Shown here: positions 44,501 to 52,169 of the stretch, piece by piece | How the letters are laid out: each line of letters begins with the position of its first letter | How positions within the stretch are numbered: position 1 is the stretch's first letter | Assembly (NCBI GenBank): GCA_942492855.1 | Contig: OW818647.1 | Span: 1,922,001 to 1,986,000 of the forward strand | Reading direction: 5' to 3' | From: G963677485 sp942492855 | GTDB lineage: Bacteria > Armatimonadota > HRBIN16 | Length of the DNA stretch: 64,000 nt | The notes under the pieces: generated by a model | What the model saw: only the letters and a program-made list of their open reading frames with translations | The model's database searches: none | Told to the model about the DNA's origin: nothing | Made by a program: the position numbers and the translations under genes

Positions 44501-45337
44501 ATGATAGATATACAGAATGTTACCGTCTCTTACGACTCAGGACCGATGGTTCTCAAGGACGTAAGCCTTCACATAGATAAAGGTGAGTTTGTATTTCTGG
44601 TTGGCAGTACTGGAGCCGGTAAATCAACTTTACTTCGCCTCCTCACGCGCGAAATTCTCCCGGATGACGGCGTGGTGATTTCTGGCGGGCAAAATCTCAA
44701 CGAGTTATGTATCGCCAATCTACCCCCATACCGCCGAACCCTCGGTGTTGTATTTCAAAATTACGCATTACTAAAGCGCAAAACTGTGTGGGAAAATGTG
44801 GCTTACGTGCTGCGCGTATTGGGCATGAGCCGTAAAGAGATTCGCCGCCGCACCTCACATGCGCTGGAGCTGGTGGATATGCAGCGGAATAACAACAAGT
44901 TCCCCGACCAGCTCTCCGGAGGCGAACAACAGCGAGTCGCCATCGCCCGTGCTTTAGTGAACGACCCCAACCTTCTGCTCGCCGATGAACCCACAGGCAG
45001 CCTTGACCCTGACACCAGTTGGGAAATCATGGACCTATTTCGACAGATTAATGCGCGGGGCACCACAGTGTTGATCGCCAGCCATGACCAACCCATGATC
45101 GACCGTCTGCGCAAGCGTGTGGTACGGATGGAACATGGTCAGATCATCAGCGATGTGCCTGAATCCCGCTGGGAGCTGAACCTTCCGCGCCTTGAGGATA
45201 TGCCCGCATCGCAAATGGAAGATCAGCAGGATGAACCATCCGAGTTACCAGTGACCGAACCAACAGATGAGAACCCCGAGGCCGTGCCAGTTTCCATACA
45301 ACCGGAACTGCAACGGCCGACTCAGGATCAGCAATAA
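44501..45337 (+). CDS. ftsE: Cell division ATP-binding protein FtsE
   Basis: A 278-residue cytoplasmic ABC ATPase that with FtsX activates peptidoglycan hydrolases at the septum. Walker A GSTGAGKST at residues 35-43, VVFQNYALLKRKTVWENVAY (Q-loop with FtsE-type continuation), signature LSGGEQQRVAIARALV, Walker B LLLADEPTG and switch IASHDQ. Typical FtsE ends near residue 225; this one has about 50 extra residues rich in Glu, Pro and Gln, of no recognised fold. The stop codon abuts the ftsX ATG directly, showing tight coupling. The ribosome site is weak (GGGACAGACA). Confidence 0.95.
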   Translation: MIDIQNVTVSYDSGPMVLKDVSLHIDKGEFVFLVGSTGAGKSTLLRLLTREILPDDGVVISGGQNLNELCIANLPPYRRTLGVVFQNYALLKRKTVWENVAYVLRVLGMSRKEIRRRTSHALELVDMQRNNNKFPDQLSGGEQQRVAIARALVNDPNLLLADEPTGSLDPDTSWEIMDLFRQINARGTTVLIASHDQPMIDRLRKRVVRMEHGQIISDVPESRWELNLPRLEDMPASQMEDQQDEPSELPVTEPTDENPEAVPVSIQPELQRPTQDQQ

Positions 45338-46216
45338 ATGAACTTTACAATCATCGAATTCGTGGTACAAGAAGCTTTTGTCAACATGGTCCGCAACAGG
45401 CTTATGACACTGGCTGCTGTGGCCACTATGGCTTTAACACTGGCGATTTTGGGCGGTTTTGGGGTGATGGGCTGGAAGCTGGAGCGTGAAGTCAACGCAC
45501 TGCCCGCCAAATTTGAAATGAAAGTCTACTTCAAAGACGGCATCGACTATAAGCGGGAGATGGTGGTACAGAAGAAAATCTCACAAAGCCCGCACGTCGC
45601 GAAGGTCGCATACACCAGTAAAGAGAAAGCTTGGAACCTGGCGAAATCTACCTATGATAAAGCCATCACGCAGGGTCTGCCTGCAAATCCTCTGACAGAC
45701 GAACTGAAGGTCCTTCTGAAAGACGCCGCCATGACTGAGGATGTCTCCTCATGGCTTCGCAGCCTGCCTGAAGTTGATGAGGTGGTGGACAGCCGCGACG
45801 AAGTGACCATCCTACTGAAGCTGCAAACCGGGCTGCGTGTGGCAGGAGCTGTGTTGACTTTCATCCTGCTGATCGCCTCGGTAGTGATCATTCACAACAC
45901 CATCCGCTTGACGATCTCATCCCGCAAAGAAGATATCCGCATCATGCAACTCATCGGAGCCGCATCGTCCACCATCCGTACGCCGTTCGTTCTGGAGGGT
46001 GTGGTGCAGGGGCTTCTTGGTGCAGGAGTAGCTCTGGGGTTGCTTTGGGCGGTTATGATTGCCATAATGAACTACGTGAAATCAGTCATCCCGATGGGTA
46101 TGACCAACAGTCCGGTACCTATGGGCACGGTGGCGTTGGTGTTGGCCGTCATCGGTATGCTGATTGGGGGCGTGGTCAGCTCTGTATCTCTACGTCGGTA
46201 TCTAAAGGAGGGCTAG
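45338..46216 (+). CDS. ftsX: Cell division protein FtsX
   Basis: A 292-residue inner-membrane partner of FtsE. FVNMVRNRLMTLAAVATMAL is the usual FtsX start, with TM1 about residues 22-45; an extracytoplasmic domain follows (ALPAKFEMKVYFKDGIDYKR through LPEVDEVVDSRDEVTILL), then three TM segments near 170-190, 225-248 and 265-287. TISSRKEDIRIMQLIGAASS is the conserved cytoplasmic loop before TM3. Length is normal. Starts with no gap after ftsE and is followed four bases later by the EnvC-like gene, so the order ftsE-ftsX-hydrolase is a complete division module. Confidence 0.95.
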   Translation: MNFTIIEFVVQEAFVNMVRNRLMTLAAVATMALTLAILGGFGVMGWKLEREVNALPAKFEMKVYFKDGIDYKREMVVQKKISQSPHVAKVAYTSKEKAWNLAKSTYDKAITQGLPANPLTDELKVLLKDAAMTEDVSSWLRSLPEVDEVVDSRDEVTILLKLQTGLRVAGAVLTFILLIASVVIIHNTIRLTISSRKEDIRIMQLIGAASSTIRTPFVLEGVVQGLLGAGVALGLLWAVMIAIMNYVKSVIPMGMTNSPVPMGTVALVLAVIGMLIGGVVSSVSLRRYLKEG

Positions 46217-46220
46217 ATAT

Positions 46221-47372
46221 ATGCTCTCACGTCGTGCTGCGGTCGTTCTTTCATTCATTATATGCATCTGTGTCATCATAGCATCCGGCTGCCCGGCAGC
46301 CACAACAAAAACCGCCAAAAAGAAGGTTCTTAACACCAAGCTTTCTACCGTCAACAAGCAGATTCGGCAAAAGCAGGCGCAAATACGCCAGGTTAAAAAG
46401 ACCAAGGCGGTGGTTCACAGCCAGCTCAAGACCATTCAGCATAAACTCAACACGACGCGTCACACCATCCTCACCACACACCAAAAGTTGGTCATCGCCC
46501 GCGCACAATATAACGCAAAAAAGCATGAACTGGAAGTGATCCGCCGACGGCTGAAAGACCGGCAGGCACTGCTCAGCAAGCGTGTTCGCGCCAGTTATAT
46601 GCAAGGCAATACCGGCTATCTGACGGCGCTTGTGCGATCGAAGAACATGAGCCAACTCGTCAGCCGCAGCTATGTCATCGGGCGCATTGCACGGTATGAT
46701 AGCGGCCTCATCAAAGAGATTAAAGCGGACGTTGCAGATGCTCAAAGTGCTGAGCAGCAGTTGGCAGTCAAAAACCGCGAAATAACCAGGCTGGAGCAGC
46801 AGCTTCAACGTGAAGCGGTCACGTTGAAATCCAAGAGTAACCAGAAATATGCGGTACTGAGCGACGTTAAAAGCCAGCAGCGCGCACTGGAACAAGCCCT
46901 GGATGAGCTAGAGGAAGTTTCGCAGCAGATCACCAGCTCGCTGCGAGCCATGGAGCAGACGCCTGTCGGACGGCGCATGGCCAAGATGCAGTTCAAAGGC
47001 GGTTTCCTGCGCCCGGTATCGGGGCGCGTGTCGTCTCGCTTTGGCATGAGGCGTCACCCCATCCTTGGCCGTGTGAAGCTACATACAGGCGTGGACCTGG
47101 CTTCCGGCTACGGCACCCCCATCCATGCCGCCGCGAGTGGTGTGGTCGTGTATTCCAGCTATATGCGGGCCTACGGCAACACGGTGATGATTAACCATGG
47201 CGGTGGTGTGACCACGCTATACGGCCACTGTAGTTCATTGGCGGTACGCACCGGACAGGATGTTAAGCAGGGACAGGTGATAGCGCGAGTGGGCTCTACC
47301 GGCTACAGCACCGGACCGCATCTGCATTTCGAGGTGCGCCGGCACGGTAGCCCTGTCTGTCCGCCGTTCTGA
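46221..47372 (+). CDS. envC: EnvC-like coiled-coil murein hydrolase (M23/LytM)
   Basis: A 383-residue envelope protein; AAAGGAGGG lies eight bases before the ATG. Signal sequence residues 1-23 with ASGC at 21-24, so it may be lipidated at Cys24. Residues 40-255 are a long coiled coil (KQIRQKQAQIRQVKKTKAVV, KHELEVIRRRLKDRQALLSK, EEVSQQITSSLRAME). Residues 270-383 form a LytM domain: LHTGVDLASGYGTPIHAAAS (first His and Asp), LYGHCSSL with His336 and GPHLHFEVRRHG with His367/His369. All zinc-site residues are present, so unlike E. coli EnvC it may itself cut peptidoglycan. FtsEX presumably controls it through the coiled coil. Its last 33 bases and terminator are duplicated at 48331. Confidence 0.93.
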   Translation: MLSRRAAVVLSFIICICVIIASGCPAATTKTAKKKVLNTKLSTVNKQIRQKQAQIRQVKKTKAVVHSQLKTIQHKLNTTRHTILTTHQKLVIARAQYNAKKHELEVIRRRLKDRQALLSKRVRASYMQGNTGYLTALVRSKNMSQLVSRSYVIGRIARYDSGLIKEIKADVADAQSAEQQLAVKNREITRLEQQLQREAVTLKSKSNQKYAVLSDVKSQQRALEQALDELEEVSQQITSSLRAMEQTPVGRRMAKMQFKGGFLRPVSGRVSSRFGMRRHPILGRVKLHTGVDLASGYGTPIHAAASGVVVYSSYMRAYGNTVMINHGGGVTTLYGHCSSLAVRTGQDVKQGQVIARVGSTGYSTGPHLHFEVRRHGSPVCPPF

Positions 47373-47433
47373 TGGTGGAGTGCCGTTAGAAGGCATCTTC
47401 ACGGCCCGGGGCAGATGCTCCGGGCCGTTTTTG
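47340..47433 (+). repeat. envC 3' end plus terminator, copy 1 of duplication
   Basis: Codes the final residues RHGSPVCPPF, then CCGTTAGAAGGCATCTTCAC and the terminator. About 85-90% identical to 48331-48424. Confidence 0.9.
47401..47433 (+). terminator. Rho-independent terminator of ftsEX-envC
   Basis: ACGGCCCGG (47401-47409) pairs with CCGGGCCGT (47420-47428), followed by TTTTTGC. Confidence 0.93.
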
Positions 47434-47488
47434 CAAGAACGGGCAAATAGCCATGCATCCGCTTATGAGTAGCAGCTTGGTTGCTGGT

Positions 47489-47517
47489 TTGACAAAGGCC
47501 TCATGCTAATCTACTAT
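47489..47517 (+). promoter_or_regulatory. Sigma-70-type promoter of the MNT/HEPN pair
   Basis: TTGACA (47489-47494), 17-base spacer, TACTAT (47512-47517), 35 bases before the MNT start. Confidence 0.75.
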
Positions 47518-47552
47518 GTGATTAGGACATCAAGCGGAATAGAGGGTGAACG

Positions 47553-47852
47553 ATGGCGCAACTAGAGCTACCCAAAGAAAAGATAGCCGCGTTCTGTAAA
47601 GAAAGGCACATCAAGCGTCTCGCGATTTTTGGGTCTGCATTGCGGTCCGATTTCCGTCCAGACAGCGATCTTGATCTGTTGGTTGAGTTTGATCCGGAAC
47701 AGATACCGGGACTCTTTGGGATAGCACGCATGGAACGTGATCTGTCTGTGTTGCTGGGAGGACGAAAAGTAGACCTTCGCACGCCTGAGGATCTGAGCAT
47801 TTACTTTCGCCAAAAGGTGATAGATGAGGCTGAGGTTCAATATGTTCAGTGA
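47553..47852 (+). CDS. MNT-type nucleotidyltransferase antitoxin (MntA-like)
   Basis: A 99-residue cytoplasmic protein, ATG preceded by AGAGGG. IKRLAIFGSALRSDFRPDSD and LDLLVEFDPE contain the minimal nucleotidyltransferase signature GSxxRxDxxxxSDxDL with its metal-binding aspartates. In HepT-MntA systems this protein neutralises the HEPN RNase by adding AMP units to a tyrosine near the toxin's active site. Here it precedes and overlaps the HEPN gene by 11 bases, the standard antitoxin-first order reported for many such pairs. It has its own promoter and lies between the two copies of the envC end. Confidence 0.92.
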   Translation: MAQLELPKEKIAAFCKERHIKRLAIFGSALRSDFRPDSDLDLLVEFDPEQIPGLFGIARMERDLSVLLGGRKVDLRTPEDLSIYFRQKVIDEAEVQYVQ

Positions 47853-48186
47853 TGATGCCATACGGTTAAGGCATATGCTTGATGCAGCACGTGAGGCTGT
47901 GGGATTTGCTCAATCTGAGTCTCGAAATGCTCTAAATCTTAATCGTATGCTCGTATTGTCACTGGTAAAAGATATCGAAATCATCGGTGAAGCTGCTAAT
48001 CAAGTCTCGGAGACAAAGCGGCATGAACTAGATAGTATTCCTTGGGACGATATCATCGGTATGCGTCATCGGCTAGTACACGCATACTTTGATATCAACC
48101 TTGATATCCTCTGGCGCACTGTCCAAAATGACCTTCCAATGCTTATAGTGCTCCTGGAGTCCGTAGTACCCGACCAAGCATCCTGA
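47842..48186 (+). CDS. HEPN-domain toxin (HepT-like RNase)
   Basis: A 114-residue protein. The ATG at 47842 is chosen for GAGG seven bases upstream; an earlier ATG at 47824 has no site. The HEPN motif is intact: IIGMRHRLVHAYFDIN gives R-x4-H-x-Y, where Arg and His form the RNase site and Tyr is the residue adenylylated by MntA in characterised systems. KDIEIIGEAANQVS is the other conserved helix. Expected to cut RNA in the cytoplasm when free. Intact reading frame and motif suggest a working pair with the MNT gene. Confidence 0.92.
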   Translation: MFSDDAIRLRHMLDAAREAVGFAQSESRNALNLNRMLVLSLVKDIEIIGEAANQVSETKRHELDSIPWDDIIGMRHRLVHAYFDINLDILWRTVQNDLPMLIVLLESVVPDQAS

Positions 48187-48330
48187 TGACATATTTTCTT
48201 ATAACCTCTCCGCACTCACACTTATAACATGCGTGTGTGGGCCAAACTCATAGTCTGCAGATGATGCCTACATGACAAACTGGGCATCACCTGCAAATGG
48301 CGCGTGAATCTCCAGCTCGCACCTGTATGT

Positions 48331-48424
48331 CGGCACGGCAGCCCTGTCTGTCCGCCGTTCTGATAATCGCATGCCGTTAGTAGGCATCTTCACGGCCCGG
48401 GGCATCTGCTCCGGGCCGTATTTA
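48331..48424 (+). repeat. envC 3' end plus terminator, copy 2
   Basis: Again encodes RHGSPVCPPF and a stop, followed by CCGTTAGTAGGCATCTTCAC and the stem ACGGCCCGG/CCGGGCCGT; T-tract interrupted (GTATTTAT). Confidence 0.9.
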
Positions 48425-48473
48425 TCGGATACACCAGCCATATGCTGATAACAGACCATCATACCCTATCTGC

Positions 48474-48802
48474 CGCGACATTGATGTCAGTCTATTACCC
48501 ACAAATACACATGAGACAGATTTGTTGTTTTATTCGAATGCATCTGCTGCCGCGGGCTGAAAGCCCTGCGGCTATTTATATGAAAAGCCGGCTAGAAGCC
48601 GGCTGAGGATCGCCGTGCTTCGCATTTTGGTAAGCCATCGCATCTCACACCCAGCGACAGATTTCCGGTAGCCGGCCTTTAGCCGGCTTTTCGTTCAATT
48701 AGCCGCAGGGCTTTCAGCCCGCGGCATACCGGCATTCGATTGTATATCCTCGGATGGCTCCGATACATATTTGTGGGTAATAGAATGACATTGATGTTGC
48801 GG
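48474..48802. mobile_element. R4 MITE-like element, 329 bp, with internal long palindrome
   Basis: Left CCGCGACATTGATGTCAGTC and right ending GACATTGATGTTGCGG are inverted, with CTATTACCCACAAAT continuing both ends (about 30 of 35 alike). Inside, 48549-48605 and 48665-48726 form a second inverted repeat of about 55 bases containing GGGCTGAAAGCCCTGCGGCT and GCCGGCT words. Non-coding. Confidence 0.78.
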
Positions 48803-49076
48803 CACAAATTGGTTCGAACCCAATCCGTATTAGTGGGTGGCGGACTGTGATGAGACCCACGTCATGCCGCGTTGGATATCATAAAACCTGAGCATCTTAA
48901 CCACCTTCGACATGCAGATTTGTAGTGTAGAAAATAAGCATATATCAGCACCCAGTTGAGCATAAAGCACCTGTCATGTAAACGACAATCTGCGGAAGTT
49001 GGGTTATGATATATATGCCTGCAACTCGGTGTTCACCGTGTCATTCCCGCAGGCGACAACACAGGAGAGCGAACTC

Positions 49077-51101
49077 ATGCCCACCCAAGCAGCCATCGAC
49101 CGAAAAGCACTGGTCACCCGCCACAATATCATCAGCAGCGACGTCCGCTCCATACTGCCCCTCGGGAACGGCGAGTTCGCCTTCACCGCGGACGGCACCG
49201 GCCTGCAGAGCTTCTCGGGTAACACCATGGCGCACTGGGGATGGCACTCCTTCCCGCTGCCCGCCGGATGCCAGCCTTCCGATGTGCCTGCCACAGGCAC
49301 CATTGATACCGGGCGGCTGACCGGCGGCATGAAGCAGGCAGCCGCCAAGCCTGAACTGCGCGAATGGATGTTTGACAACCCGCATATACTGAACCTGATG
49401 AACATCCGGCTGACACGCGGTGACGGCACGCCGATCACACCCGACGAAATCAAGTCATGCCAGCGCAACTTGGATATATATAAAGGGATGCTGGACAGCC
49501 AGTTTGAGCTGGATGGAACCCCGGTGAAGGTGCGCACCTGCGTGCATCCCGATATGGATGTGGTCGCGGTGCATATCAGCTCCCCAGCTCTGCGGATGTC
49601 GAAGCTGCAAGTGAGTGTGGAGTTTCCTTACCCATCTTTGGACAACACGCCGGTTGTCGGCGACTGGGCCCAGCCTGATACCCACCGCACGACTGTGCTC
49701 AAACAAGACGCCCACCAGCTCAGGCTGGCGCGTGAGATAGGCGACACGAAATATGAGCTGCATTTGCTGTGCGAACACGGCCGGATGTCTCTGGGAAGTC
49801 GGCCACACAGCGTGTCGATTGCAGCGGACGGCAGCGCCGAGATGGTGTTCACCATCTGGCTGACGCCGTATCGTAACACGAAGCCTGCGCCGGCTTTCGC
49901 GGCGTGCGAGAACGCCTGTCGACGGCACTGGAAGCAGTTCTGGTCGTCTGGCGGAGCGATTGATTTCACGGGCAGCACCGACCCTCGGGCGCATGAACTC
50001 GAACGGCGCGTGGTGTTGTCGCAGTACCTGATGGCGGTGAACAGCGCCGGAAGCTATCCGCCTGCCGAAGTGGGTTTGATGGGCACAGACCCCTGGTGCG
50101 GGCAGTGGCACATGGAGATGACCTGGTGGCATATGGCCCATTATGCGCTGTGGGGCCGCTGGAACATGGCTCAGCCCGCACTCAGTTGTTACGAACGTGA
50201 CCTGCCTTTGGCGAAGCAGTTGGCGCACCAGTTTGGCTACGAGGGCGCGAAGTGGGGCAAGATGATGGGCCCCGAAGGCCGCACCGCACCCTGGGTGGGC
50301 AGTTTTGTGCTGCAGTGGCAGCAACCGCACCCCATCTTCTTTGCGGAGCTGGAGTATCGGCTGAAACCCACGGCTGAGACACTCAAAAAGTGGGGCACGA
50401 TCGTGATTGAAAGCGCGCACTATCTGGCCGATTTCCCAACGCACAAAGATGGCTCAGATCGTCTCTCGCTGGACCCGATCATGCCGCCCAGCGAACAGGG
50501 GATCACATACGACACGGTGCTCGATCTGGCCTACTGGCGTTTCGGCCTGATCACCGCCTCAAACTGGTGCAAGCGGATGGGCATCCCCACGCCGGGCAAG
50601 TGGAAGGTGGTGCTGGATAAGCTGGCTCCGCTGCCGACGCACGATGGGCTGTATGTGCATTCCCCAGAATGGGCTGAGCAGACATATAACAAGCGCGCGT
50701 TTGAGCACCCCGACCCAGTGGGCGTATTCGGGATGCTGCCTGAGCTGCCAGGGGTGGACTTTGAGACGGCGCACCGCACCGTGAAGGCGATCGATGCGAA
50801 ATGGGACTGGAACAACTGCTGGGGCTGGGACTGCCCCTGGTTTGCGATGGCAGCCGCCAGGGTGGGCGAACCTCAGATGGCGGTGGATGCGCTGCTGCGT
50901 GATTCCGCGCGCAACAAGTTCAACGAATTTGGCGTGAATACCGGCGGGCCATGCCTCTACCTCCCTGGTAATGGCGGACTGCTATATGCCGTGGCGATGA
51001 TGGCCGCCGGCTGGGATGGGGCCCCTGAAGGCCACGCGCCGGGATTCCCCGCGGATGGCAGTTGGACGGTTCGGTATGAGAACCTGGCGAAAGCTTTGTA
51101 G
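49077..51101 (+). CDS. Cytoplasmic (alpha/alpha)6-barrel glycosidase-like protein
   Basis: A 674-residue protein; AGGAGAG seven bases before the ATG at 49077 excludes the longer frame. No signal peptide. HNIISSDVRSILPLGNGEFA and FTADGTGLQSF start an N-terminal super-sandwich as in GH65/GH95-like enzymes; the barrel begins near residue 300 with RRVVLSQYLMAVNSAGSYPP and AEVGLMGTDPWCGQWHMEMT, the region where these families carry the catalytic acid. PIMPPSEQGITYDTVLDLAY and WDWNNCWGWDCPWFAMAAAR follow. The overall text resembles proteins annotated only as 'glycoside hydrolase family 65-like'. Two bases separate it from the acyltransferase; the sulfatase follows, forming an operon. Confidence 0.8.
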   Translation: MPTQAAIDRKALVTRHNIISSDVRSILPLGNGEFAFTADGTGLQSFSGNTMAHWGWHSFPLPAGCQPSDVPATGTIDTGRLTGGMKQAAAKPELREWMFDNPHILNLMNIRLTRGDGTPITPDEIKSCQRNLDIYKGMLDSQFELDGTPVKVRTCVHPDMDVVAVHISSPALRMSKLQVSVEFPYPSLDNTPVVGDWAQPDTHRTTVLKQDAHQLRLAREIGDTKYELHLLCEHGRMSLGSRPHSVSIAADGSAEMVFTIWLTPYRNTKPAPAFAACENACRRHWKQFWSSGGAIDFTGSTDPRAHELERRVVLSQYLMAVNSAGSYPPAEVGLMGTDPWCGQWHMEMTWWHMAHYALWGRWNMAQPALSCYERDLPLAKQLAHQFGYEGAKWGKMMGPEGRTAPWVGSFVLQWQQPHPIFFAELEYRLKPTAETLKKWGTIVIESAHYLADFPTHKDGSDRLSLDPIMPPSEQGITYDTVLDLAYWRFGLITASNWCKRMGIPTPGKWKVVLDKLAPLPTHDGLYVHSPEWAEQTYNKRAFEHPDPVGVFGMLPELPGVDFETAHRTVKAIDAKWDWNNCWGWDCPWFAMAAARVGEPQMAVDALLRDSARNKFNEFGVNTGGPCLYLPGNGGLLYAVAMMAAGWDGAPEGHAPGFPADGSWTVRYENLAKAL

Positions 51102-51103
51102 CG

Positions 51104-52135
51104 ATGCCGGGCAGCACACGGGTTCGAGCCTATGATACCATGCGCGGGTTGGCGATCATCGCCGTAGGGGTGATTCACTCCTGCGGCTTCGCCTGGAACC
51201 CGAAAGAAAACCCTGAGGTGCTGATGCCCTATCTGGTCACCCGCCAGATATTCGGGTTTGCGGTGCCGCTGTTTGTGTTTCTGTCCGGGTATCTGCTGGG
51301 GCGGCATGATTTTGGGTGCTGGGCGGACTATGCTTGGTTCCTCCGCACGCGGATACTCCGGTTGATCCCACCGTATCTGTTCTGGAGCTTGGTCGCGGTG
51401 GGGATCGACACAGCGCACGGAAGGCCGTGGGATCGCATGGAGCTGACCCATGCGCTGCTGTATGGCCGTGTGATGGTGCCGCTCTATTTTGTGCCGATGA
51501 TCATGCAGCTTTATATCAGCCTGCCGGTGTGGGCGTGGCTGAACCGGTGGCGATGGCTGGGTATCGCCTCAGCGCTGCTGATCAGCGGATGGCTGTGGGG
51601 ATACTATTGGCGGGTGAGTCCGCCATGGTGGTACATGGTGATGGCTGGGAGCTGGCTGGTCTATTTTGTGCTGGGCGTGATGTGGCGACGTCAGGGGGTT
51701 CCGCAATTCGCTTGGAGCCGTCAGTTATCGCTGCTGGGCGCCGTGCTTGCCATCTTGATCAGCAGTGTCATATCTTTGCAGTGCTGGAGCCAAGGTTTGT
51801 TTGTGCTCAGCACCTCCAGCCTGCGCTGGGACAGTGCGCTGTATAGTTTCTGCCTGATCTGGTGGCTGATGCAGCACAAAGAGTGGCTGGAAACAGCCCC
51901 GCGCTGGCTGGTCTGGCTAGGCCGCAACAGCTTTTTTGCCTACCTGACGCACGCGTTTGTTTTGCACCGTTTGGGGCAGATAAGCCAATCTCTGGGCTGG
52001 GTTGGCCAATGGCCGTATCTCAAAATCGCCGTATTCGTGATACTCTGTCTTGGGATACCTGCGGTCATCGGCTGGGCCATCGCGAAGCCGAACCCGCATG
52101 GATTGTTCTGCCGGTTGACAGGTGCCGGCAGTTAA
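51104..52135 (+). CDS. Acyltransferase 3 family membrane protein
   Basis: A 343-residue integral membrane protein with about ten hydrophobic helices. RVRAYDTMRGLAIIAVGVIH is the family's opening with its conserved Arg and His; FAVPLFVFLSGYLLGRHDFG and RTRILRLIPPYLFWSLVAVG are the other Acyl_transf_3 landmarks, and WLGRNSFFAYLTHAFVLHRL the late one. Such proteins O-acylate (often acetylate) exported glycans or lipids. Its position between a glycosidase and a sulfatase suggests work on the same glycan, though which direction is unclear. Confidence 0.88.
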   Translation: MPGSTRVRAYDTMRGLAIIAVGVIHSCGFAWNPKENPEVLMPYLVTRQIFGFAVPLFVFLSGYLLGRHDFGCWADYAWFLRTRILRLIPPYLFWSLVAVGIDTAHGRPWDRMELTHALLYGRVMVPLYFVPMIMQLYISLPVWAWLNRWRWLGIASALLISGWLWGYYWRVSPPWWYMVMAGSWLVYFVLGVMWRRQGVPQFAWSRQLSLLGAVLAILISSVISLQCWSQGLFVLSTSSLRWDSALYSFCLIWWLMQHKEWLETAPRWLVWLGRNSFFAYLTHAFVLHRLGQISQSLGWVGQWPYLKIAVFVILCLGIPAVIGWAIAKPNPHGLFCRLTGAGS

Positions 52136-52169
52136 CCAGGTTTCAATAGCTTACCCGGAGGTCTCATTC

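Larger units (their letters stand above)
48187..49076. other. Gap with envC-end duplicate and a MITE
   Basis: No gene. Holds 48331-48424 (duplicate of envC end), the R4 element 48474-48802 and, before the next gene, ACAGGAGAG as ribosome site. Confidence 0.7.
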
